Part shown: positions 12,687 through 21,434 of the stretch, one piece after another
Position numbering within the stretch: the stretch's first letter is position 1
Layout: the number at the start of each line of letters is the position of its first letter
NCBI GenBank assembly: GCA_965112735.1
Contig: OZ218957.1
Location: 1,426,001 to 1,490,000 of the forward strand
Direction of reading: 5' to 3'
Length of the DNA stretch: 64,000 bases
DNA from: Phaeosaccion multiseriatum
Taxonomy: Eukaryota; Ochrophyta, other classes
Program-made: the position numbers and the translations under genes
Notes under the pieces: model-generated
Told to the model about the DNA's origin: nothing
Database searches by the model: none
Seen by the model: the letters and a program-made list of their open reading frames with translations, nothing else

Positions 12687-15600
12687 GTGGGAAATGTATA
12701 TTAGAGCTTATGGGCTCAGTATTGGTGCGCTCGAGGTAAGTTGTAACCATGTGTAGATGCGTGTATGTGTGGTATTGATGGAGCGTGATGTGGAGGGGAA
12801 GAGGATGGTAAGGGTGGTAGAGTAGAGGATAATGGGGAATGGGAAGGGAGTGAGGGGGGGAGGAGGAGATGAAGGGGTGTGGGAAGGAGTGAGGTGGTGG
12901 AGGTGATATGTGAACTATCCTACTGTGGGTGGTGCGGGTGACAAGGCGTGACTAACTGTGGTTGCTATGCTGTGTGCTGATGGTCTCGCTGTCTGCTGGC
13001 TGGTGTACTCCTGCTCCTCAGGCGGCCGCTCCGTCGATGGCTCCCATGAGCCCCCAGTCGAGGGTTTCTGCTGCTTCGTGCTGCGTCATCGTGGCTCGAA
13101 GGAGGGTGCCATACCTGATCTCCCGCTGTGAGAGGGCGCGTTGAAGGGCGAGGGACAGTTGTTGGCGCAGGAGGCCCTTGATGGGGCCCGTGGCTGCCGC
13201 CGCTGCGGGGCCGAGCCCTCTTGATGCCTTGTGGATGGCCATCGCCTCGATGAGCTCGTCCGTTTGGTGGCCCAGTCTGCCGTACGTCTCGATCGCAATG
13301 CACTTGAGGGTTGAAGTCCCGGGCAGAAAACTGCCCAGGTAGTGCGTGCGCTTGCGCTCTTCGGCGGCGGCTGCTGCGTGGCCTGGCGTGGTGGAGGCCC
13401 GTCCCACGTGGGTGGGGGCGGTGGGGTTGGTGACGGTGATGTCGCAGAGGAGGTTTCTCCGCAGGGGTGCGTCCGCTCCCGGGAAGCTACCTGCGGGATA
13501 GGTCAGATCCATGCGTAGGTCTCGGCCTGCTCGGGTGCCCGTGGGGCCGTCGAAGCAGGTCTGGTCCTCTACGCGTGCTCCTCCAATGCCCACGCTGTGC
13601 ATCATCCTCCCGAAGGCCTTGACGAGGAGGTGGTGTGTGTGGTTGTGGAGGCCGGTGCGGGGGCAGATGGTGGCGTGGGTGGTGCTTGCCGTGCGGGCGC
13701 AGCCTGTGCCGAGGCAGGGTGGGGGCGGGTCCGCGTATGGCGTGTTGACACCGAGGTTGCGACGAAGGGCCATGGTCCATTCTGCGGGGGCCATGGTGTT
13801 GTGGCCGTGGGGGGAGCGCTCCGAGGAAGGCCATGGCGCCCCCTTCCTCGCTGTGAGTGGAGTCGGGCTGTTGCCATTTCCTGTGTCTCCTCTCCCCTCT
13901 GTGCCTCTGCCGGTGTGACGTCGATGGTGGCGATGCTCTGCGTCAGCTCCTCATGGCGGCGTTTGTGGATGAAGGTGGTGAGGGCCTTCTGGACGCCGTG
14001 GGTCGGTTGACGGCCTGCCTGATGGCTCCTGCGCACGTTGCGTCGCGCTGTGTCTTGGGCTTGGTGGTCAGGCGGCTCGAGTACGCGTGAGCGGGCCTCG
14101 TCGAACTGTGCCTGACCCACTGCTTGGATGAGGGGGGCCTCAGGGACCCCCTCCTCGTGCAGGGAGGTTGACGCTGTCGGCGACGCTCTTGAGGGCTCCG
14201 TTGGTGAACAGCTGGTCCGGTAGGGCGCTCTCTTGGGAGCCTTCCCGGCGTGCGGTGCGGCTGAGCAGGGGGGAGGGTGAGCATCTTGTTGCCAAGGTAT
14301 GCTGCTGGGGCGATGTCATGGAGGCTGGTGAGGCCGAGGCCGCCGAAGCGCCGTGCCGTATGCATTTGTAGGCGCTGTGTCTCCGTCCATGGCTCCTCTT
14401 GTGCATCTGCGGCCTGCTCCAGAGGGGGCATCGGGGAGTCGCATGATGTGGGCCAGTGTCGCCCTGTTGGTGCGGTCTGCCCTGCTGCCGAGGGCGCGTC
14501 GGAAGATGGAGGGGTCAATGGCTCTCGCCAGGTGTGTGAGCCTGGCTGGGAGGCATTGGAGGAGGACGAGGGTGGCCGCCTGGGTGTTGTCCCACTCGCT
14601 GCAGTGTTTGGCGAGTTGGAGGTAGCCCCTGGGGTCTTCTTGGCCGAGGATGTTGCGGAGGTACTCTTCGATGTACTCCTCCGTGCCGACGGGGATGCCG
14701 GCTACCACGGTACCCTCGGTGGCTAGTGTGGCGCCCTGCCGTTGGGCGTGGTCCCTGTCAGCCTGTGTTGGCTGCTTGCCTTTGCCCATGAGGTAAACCG
14801 TTTTCCTCTCGTTGAACTCGAGGCCCAAGCCTCGGAATTGGGCTTGGAGATGGGCATGTCGTGGGGCGTAGGTCTCTAGGGGTGCGTCGGGTTCCAGCTG
14901 GTCCATGAGGTCGTCTGCGTAGGCGGAGATGGTGGGGCGGTTCGCTGCGGTGTCGGCTGTGTTCTGAACTTTCAGCACTGGGTGGATGGCGGCTGCGAAC
15001 ATGAGAGGCCCTTCTGGTGCTCCTTGGTTGACTCCGGAGCTCTGGTGGATGGTCTGGGTGCCGTCTGGTGTGAGGGCGTTGTGGGCGGAGGCGTGGGAGA
15101 GGCTGGCGATGGCGTAGTTGATGCCTGCTGGGTCGATGGTAGGGAGTGCTCCTGAGGCTAGGACGCCTCTGGCACGCGACACGCGGGTGTAGGCCTTGGT
15201 GATGTCATGCAGCACGACGGTTTTGCCGGCATCGTGCGCTAGCTGGGCTGCTGCGGCGTGTGTTTCCCCTCCGCCTCTGACCGCTACCGCTAGCTGTCCT
15301 GCGCTTCTGAGCTCTGGGCCCACCCTGTCCGCGATGAGCTTCATGTGACAGCTCTCCACGAGGCTGCGGTAGAGGTTGGGGGATGTCACAGGACGCGCTT
15401 TCTCGCCGAGGGCTGCGGCGCTGGTGCTGAACCACCGTTTGGCGAGCTGTGGAGGCAGTGGAGTGTCCCCCGTTCGGAGCAGCTCGTAGGTGTCAGTCAG
15501 AGCCTCCACGATTGCGTACTCCTGGGGGCTGTCCGGGGGTACTTGACGTGGCTCGCCCTGCGCCCGTCTGCTCCTTGGCCCTTCCAGAAGTTGACCCTCC

Positions 15601-18600
15601 GGTAGGTCAGCAGCATGGCTGTGCTGATCTCCTCTCTGGTGACGTCGTTGCCATTCTCGGGGTGCTCCTGCACCTGGGTTCTGGCGTACTCCCCTGGCTG
15701 CTGCTGCTGCTGTGTTGATCTCTTCGAGGCTCTCGTCGACGTGCGCTTGCTGGAGGCGTCTAAAGGTCTCGTGTGTGTGGGAGGGAGGTGGCCGTCTCTG
15801 CTCTTTGTGCTGAGCCTCGCGGCGGCCTTGTGCAGGCCTCCGGGTTTGGTGAGCAGGTGGGCGCAGGTTTCTCTCCGTCGCTCCTCTGTCTGTGCCTGTG
15901 CTGGGGGTGGTGGGCGGCGTGCGTGTGCTGTGGCTATCGCTGCTTGTGCGAGTGGGGCGATGTCGAGGTCGAGGACCATCTGTATCCGCTGCTGGCGGCT
16001 GTAGGCTCCGTCTTTAGAGAAGAGCATGGCAGGGAGGAGGTGGTGGAAGACATCCCATGCCAGAAGGGTGTGGAGGGTGGCGTCGGTGGGGCCGTTCTTG
16101 TGGGCCCTCAGCGCCCTGTTCCAGTTGTTGAGCGCTCTTTGCTGTAAAGCTGATAATCGAGCTGACGTGGCGGGGGTTGCACTGCGCTACTGTCTCAAAC
16201 ACGAGTGTTGAGAGGATGGTACCCTGCGGGTCCAGGGCCCCTAGGCGGAGGACGTTTGGGTGCTGCATGGGCCATCCTTCCTCGGGGTGTATCGTCGTTG
16301 GCTGGCCCTTCTCCGTCCCCTCCGTCCCCGCCGCTACCTCCTTGGCCTCTGCTCCGTCCTCCTCCCCCCTCGTCTCGCTGCTGCTGCTGTGGTTCCTTGC
16401 GTGCGTGTGCTATCTCCCCCTGCCCTTTCTCTCTGAGGTCCCCTCTCTGCTGCTGCTCCTTGTCCGTTTCCTTCCCCCCTCCCTCGTCCTCCTCTTCCTC
16501 CTTCTACTCCACTTGGCGCTGCTGCGATTGCTCCTCCTCCTCCTCCTCCTCCTCCTCCTTCCGCGTGCCCTCGCCCTCCTCCTCTGCCCGTGGGGGTGGT
16601 GGGTTGGTACGGGTTGAGCCTGGCCGTTTGCTGTCGTGTGCTGGGGCGTTGCCGTACGCGACGGGTCCCTCGTTTGGGTCTGGGCCTAGATAGGCGTTCT
16701 CGAGGTCGTTGAGGGGGCCTTGGTAGGCCGATGCTGCGTTGCCTTGGGTGAGGATGGTCCTGAGGGCGGGGATGGCTCGTTGAGCTTGGTAGCCAGCCAT
16801 GCAGCCTTGCGCGGGGCAGGGGAGGTTGCCTGGTGGTATGACGGGCTGCTGGTTGGCTCTCCTCAGTGTGGCTTGGTCGTTCAGGTGGTGAAGGAGGCAC
16901 GCGGGGTGAACGGTGTGTTGGCAGCGTCGGGTGCGTACTGGCCACTCCGTGGTTGGTGCGATGAAAGGGGGGTCCGCGTCTGACATGCATATGCAGCATA
17001 TCGGGGCTGGGGGGGCGGTAGGTTGGGGTGGGGGTGTGTGTCGGGTGGTGGGGGGTGGCTGGGACTGGCGGCGTCGCCCTTGGCTGGCCTGCGCGTGCTG
17101 CTGATGCGACTCTCTGCGCTCCCTCGCTAGGCGATCCCTTGCGCGGCCCATAGCTCTCCCTCCTTGTGCTGTGATGGCCTGCTCGATCGTGTGCCGGTAG
17201 CAGGGGTTGCGGCAGTAGGGGCAGAGGTGGTCGTTGCGGTTGGGGTACCTGCTCATGACTCCCAATGCGCAGTGGTTGTGCACGTGATGTTCGCCTTCGT
17301 GCATGGCGACTTGTGCTTGGCCAGTGAGCGGTTCCATACACACCGGGCAGTTGGGTAGCTCCTCGTTGTTGGTGGGGTCGCCTCCTCCTTCTCCTTCGTC
17401 ACCTCCTCCCGCTGCTTGCCCTTCCCCTCCTTCTGCCGCTGCTTCCCGTGCCAGTGCTGGGCGCTCTCCTCCGCCTCTGCTGTTTTCGCCCTCTTCCCCC
17501 CTGCTACTACTCTTCCTTCGCGGTCTCCTCGTCCCCCTCCCCTGTGTCCCGCTCGCTCTCCTCTCCCTCCTCCCTCCTGGTCGTGCTCTCGTGTAGTGTC
17601 TGTCCCACCTGCTCTTGTCGGTGGGGGCATGCTTCGAGCTCGTTGGATGGTTGGCGGTGCTGGTAGGCTTGCGGCTTCGTGTGCTCGTATGCAGGCGTTG
17701 CATAGGGGTTGTCGTAGGCCTGATTGCGGGAAGCGGGTAAGGAAGGATCTGCCGGAGTTTCGGTGGGCCAGGTTGCCGCATCCACTTGTGCAGTCCCGGA
17801 GCTGGTACGTATTATTCTGTGGTCCGCTCTGTGGGCCGTTGGCGCGGTACCACAGGATTGACGCGGCCTGGGGGTGGTGTTCGCGCATCCATCGGTCCCA
17901 CTCTCTGCCGCGGTTCGGGTGGTGGCTCGACTGGTGCCTGATGAGGCGGTCTCTTGTGTTGCCTACCGTGACGAAGGTGTCGTGGCATTCGCCAAAGTTG
18001 CAGAGGATGCCCCCTTGAATGTTTCCATTGTCGGGGTGTCTTCGGTACACTCGGGCGTTGTTGGGGTTGTCCTCCGGTGTTGGTGGGCTGGGTGTGGTTG
18101 CGTCGCTTTGGGCGGGGGGTGGTGGCGGTCCTGGTGCGGTTCCCCGGGGGGCCTGTCTCGTGCGTAGGGCGAGGGCTTGCCCCGGCGCCCACCACGGTGT
18201 GGCCATGGTGTTGGCGAAGGGGGAGGTGGTGGTGTTGTTGGTGTGGTCGCGTAGGGCGTGGCCGTAGCGCTCAACGATGGCTTGGACGTCGGGTAATACC
18301 GCGATGAGTTCCTCCTGTCGTGAGGCGGTGATGTAGTCGTTGACCAACTCGTTGGAGGTGATCTCTTGGCCTGCGAGCGTGTGGGCATAGGCCTCCACGA
18401 TCTGTTGCCATCCAAGGGGGTAATCTCCTCCCCCATGTGGTCTTCCGGGGGTGGTGGGGGGGCCTCCGCTCCTTAGAGCTTGTCTGAGGAGGGGCATATA
18501 GAAGTGCGAGTTGGTAGGCGGGAGCGCCGCGTCGCGCTGGTGGCGTATGGTGTTGCTCCATGTCGTTGGTGCGTGTCCATGCGTGTCTGTTTCGAGTGAT

Positions 18601-19440
18601 GCTGTCTCTTCCTCGTGCGTCGTGGGGGGTGGTCGTACGAGGTCGGCGATGGCCTCGGCCGTGTTGTGGTGGGTCAGTTCCGTCGCGGTGAGGTTTAGGC
18701 TTGCGAACTCAGCGCTGATGCGTCGGCTGGCGGATGCTGGCGCTTGTTCGTTGAAGAAGAGGTTCGGGTGTTGCCGTATGGGGGTCGTGGCTGTGAGGTG
18801 GGTGTCTTCGTATTCGTCTTGGAGGATGGAGACGATTTGCTCTGTGATCCCGTGTGCGTTTCTGTGAGTTGACGCGTTGGTGGTTTGGGCTGGATCTGAG
18901 GCTCGGAAAGTGGCGGTTGGCCTTTCCGGGCTGCGTGCTCGGGGGGTCCTGCTTCGTCCCCTTGGCCTCGTGGTTGGCTGCATGGGTGCTGGGCTGGTCG
19001 CTGTGGGGGGTGGTGCTGTTGTAGGGCCTGTTGTCTCGCTGGCGGGCGTGGTAGATCTCCTGGCGGCTGGTGCTGTTTGTTGCCGTGTCGTTGAGATCGG
19101 TTGTGGTTGCTGCTGCTGGGGGTGGGCTTCCGCTGCTGTTGCTGTGGGTTCCGTGAGTGCTGGTGGGAGCTGTGGGTCCTGCGGGAGGGTGTTGCGGGGT
19201 GCTGCGGCCGCTGGTGGAGCCGTGATGGGGGTGGGCACGCCTTCCCGTGCTGGTGTTTGGCGAATTGCTGCTGCCGCTGCCCGTCTCTCCCTTCTTTCGA
19301 GCCGCTGCTGATCGCGGCTCATAGGTGGCTCCTGCTGGGTTGCTGTGAGGTTTGCTGGTGTCTCCTGGGCTCCGGGGGGCCGCGTGGCCCCCCTGTCGTC
19401 CCCTTCCATGGTGGCCCTGTCTTAAGCAGAAAAAAAAGAA
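12687..19440 (-). mobile_element. site-specific non-LTR retrotransposon, copy A (near full length)
   Basis: The minus-strand element runs from about 19440 (5') to about 12694 (3'), roughly 6.75 kb. It is more than 95% identical by eye to copy B over most of its length. The 5' UTR is only about 30 bp before the ATG at 19409 (context GCCACCATGG). The 3' UTR ends in GAGCCCATAAGCTCTAATAT plus ACA, without a poly(A) tail. The flanks share a GAGGGGTG-GGAAA word (left 12681-12694, right 19441-19455), consistent with a target-site duplication. The target is the Glu-Gly-Cys-Glu codons of a zinc-finger repeat, here already decayed. The coding frame is interrupted by several frameshifts (see the next entry). 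No LTRs. The order of domains and the tail-less 3' end match restriction-like-endonuclease non-LTR elements of the R2/NeSL type. Confidence 0.88.
13018..19409 (-). pseudogene. retrotransposon polyprotein of copy A, multiply frameshifted
   Basis: Pieces in order are 19409-17253 (N-terminal, Pro/Thr/Ala-rich), 17781-16504 (two RING-like fingers), 16027-15497, 15509-14316 (reverse transcriptase), 14518-13943 and 13794-13018 (C-terminal). Visible motifs: a C2H2 finger (CNFGECHDTF...RHQSSHH); a C4 finger (CTSGCGNL...CNAC); RING-like finger 1 (CPVCMEPLTG...CPYCRNPC); RING-like finger 2 (CCICMSD...CQHTVHPACL...CPAQGC); RT blocks KARPVTSPNLYR, VVLHDITKAYTRV, NQGAPEGPLMF and the catalytic YADDLM; GGLGLTSLHDIAPAAYLGNK of the RT C-terminal region; a CCHC knuckle CLGTGC...H...C; and LLCDITVTNP...EERKRTHY, a PD-(D/E)xK-like endonuclease pattern. 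In-frame loss at several G-runs means no intact protein is encoded, unless those runs are sequencing errors. Confidence 0.8.
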
Positions 19441-19611
19441 GAGGGGTGTGGGAAAAGCATTCGCAGCAGGGCGGACTTTGCTCGGGCCACGGAGCTGTGA
19501 GAATGCGTAAGACGTGCACTGTGGAGGGGTGTGAGAAGCAGTCACATCAGGGAGGATTATGCAGGAGGCATGGAGCTGTGGTCAAGAGGTGTACCGTGGA
19601 AGGGTGTGAGA
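19441..19611 (+). pseudogene. zinc-finger repeat gene fragment between retrotransposon copies A and B
   Basis: The plus strand reads KHSQQGGLCSGHGAVRMRK, then CTVEGCEKQSHQGGLCRRHG, then KRCTVEGCE up to the 3' end of copy B. The pattern is C-x4-C-x9-C-x2-H on a 25-residue (75-bp) period, like the WRKY19-type or EsV-1-7-like cysteine repeats abundant in stramenopiles. It continues the same host gene as 26293-26383 and 27381-28147. The first unit has one extra base at the junction with copy A, which shifts its EGCEK to GVWEK. Confidence 0.7.
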
Positions 19612-19934
19612 TGTATATTAGAGCTTATGGGCTCAGTATTGGAGCGCTCGAGGTAAGTTGTAACCATGTGTAGATGCGTGTATGTGTGGTATTGATGGAG
19701 CGTGATGTGGAGGGGAAGAGGATGGTAAGGGTGGTAGAGTAGAGGATAATGGGGAATGGGAAGGGAGTGAGGGGGGGAGGAGGAGATGAAGGGGGGTGGG
19801 AAGGAGTGAGGTGGTGGAGGTGATATGTGAACTATCCTACTGGGGGTGGTGCGGGTGACAAGGCGTGACTAACTGTGGTTGCTATGCTGTGTGCTGATGG
19901 TCTCGCTGTCTGCTGGCTGGTGTACTCCTGCTCC

Positions 19935-21434
19935 TCAGGCGGCCGCTCCGTCGATGGCTCCCATGAGCCCCCAGTCGAGGGTTTCTGCTGCTTCGTGCTG
20001 CGTCATCGTGGCTCGAAGGAGGGTGCCATACCTGATCTCCCGCTGTGAGAGGGCGCGTTGAAGGGCGAGGGACAGTTGTTGGCGCAGGAGGCCCTTGATG
20101 GGGCCCGTGGCTGCCGCCGCTGCGGGGCCGAGCCCTCTTGATGCCTTGTGGATGGCCATCGCCTCGATGAGCTCGTCCGTTTGGTGGCCCAGTCTGCCGT
20201 ACGTCTCGATTGCAATGCACTTCAGGGTTGAAGTCCCGGGCAGAAAACTGCCCAGGTAGTGCGTGCGCTTGCGCTCTTCGGCGGCGGCTGCTGCGTGGCC
20301 TGGCGTGGTGGAGGCCCGTCCCACGTGGGTGGGGGCGGTGGGGTTGGTGACGGTGATGTCGCAGAGGAGGTTTCTCCGCAGGGGTGCGTCCGCTCCCGGG
20401 AAGCTACCTGCGGGATAGGTCAGATCCATGCGTAGGTCTCGGCCTGCTCGGGTGCCCGTGGGGCCGTCGAAGCAGGTCTGGTCCTCTACGCGTGCTCCTC
20501 CAATGCCCACGCTGTGCATCATCCTCCCGAAGGCCTTGACGAGGAGGTGGTGTGTGTGGTTGTGGAGGCCGGTGCGGGGGCAGATGGTGGCGTGGGTGGT
20601 GCTTGCCGTGCGGGCGCAGCCTGTGCCGAGGCAGGGTGGGGGCGGGTCCGCGTATGGCGTGTTGACACCGAGGTTGCGACGAAGGGCCATGGTCCATTCT
20701 GCGGGGGCCATGGTGTTGTGGCCGTGGGGGAGCGCTCCGAGGAAGGCCATGGCGCCCCTTCCTCGCTGTGAGTGGAGTCGGGCTGTTGCCATTTCCTGTG
20801 TCTCCTCTCCCCTCTGTGCCTCTGCCGGTGTGACGTCGATGGTGGCGATGCTCTGCGTCAGCTCCTCATGGCGGCGTTTGTGGATGAAGGTGGTGAGGGC
20901 CTTCTGGACGCCGTGGGTCGGTTGACGGCCTGCCTGATGGCTCCTGCGCACGTTGCGTCGCGCTGTGTCTTGGGCTTGGTGGTCAGGCGGCTCGAGTACG
21001 CGTGAGCGGGCCTCGTCGAACTGTGCCTGACCCACTGCTTGGATGAGGGGGGCCTCAGGGACCCCCTCCTCGTGCAGGAGGTTGACGCTGTCGGCGACGC
21101 TCTTGAGGGCTCCGTTGGTGAACAGCTGGTCCGGTAGGGCGCTCTCTTGGGAGCCTTCCCGGCGTGCGGTGCGGCTGAGCAGGGGGGGAGGGTGAGCATC
21201 TTGTTGCCAAGGTATGCTGCTGGGGCGATGTCGTGGAGGCTGGTGAGGCCGAGGCCGCCGAAGCGCCGTGCCGTATGCATTTGTAGGCGCTGTGTCTCCG
21301 TCCATGGCTCCTCTTGTGCATCTGCGGCCTGCTCCAGAGGGGGGCATCGGGGAGTCGCATGATGTGGGCCAGTGTCGCCCTGTTGGTGCGGTCTGCCCTG
21401 CTGCCGAGGGCGCGTCGGAAGATGGAGGGGTCAA
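19935..21434 (-). CDS. retrotransposon C-terminal zinc knuckle and endonuclease region (copy B)
   Basis: The frame runs 499 codons to the stop at 19935. From about residue 115 it reads as genuine element protein. It has a CCHC knuckle with spacing C-x4-C-x7-H-x3-C (CLGTGCARTASTTHATIC), then CFDGPTGTRAGRDLRMDL, then LLCDITVTNPTAPTHVG, and EERKRTHYLGSF about 30 residues later. The D-ITVTNP and E-x-x-K pair is the layout of the PD-(D/E)xK restriction-like endonuclease that follows a CCHC knuckle in R2, CRE and NeSL elements. That enzyme nicks specific targets. No APE-type endonuclease is seen at the N-terminus, which agrees with site-specific integration. The tail is helical and ends GLMGAIDGAAA. 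Confidence 0.7.
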   Translation of the reverse strand: MTPPSSDAPSAAGQTAPTGRHWPTSCDSPMPPSGAGRRCTRGAMDGDTAPTNAYGTALRRPRPHQPPRHRPSSIPWQQDAHPPPLLSRTARREGSQESALPDQLFTNGALKSVADSVNLLHEEGVPEAPLIQAVGQAQFDEARSRVLEPPDHQAQDTARRNVRRSHQAGRQPTHGVQKALTTFIHKRRHEELTQSIATIDVTPAEAQRGEETQEMATARLHSQRGRGAMAFLGALPHGHNTMAPAEWTMALRRNLGVNTPYADPPPPCLGTGCARTASTTHATICPRTGLHNHTHHLLVKAFGRMMHSVGIGGARVEDQTCFDGPTGTRAGRDLRMDLTYPAGSFPGADAPLRRNLLCDITVTNPTAPTHVGRASTTPGHAAAAAEERKRTHYLGSFLPGTSTLKCIAIETYGRLGHQTDELIEAMAIHKASRGLGPAAAAATGPIKGLLRQQLSLALQRALSQREIRYGTLLRATMTQHEAAETLDWGLMGAIDGAAA

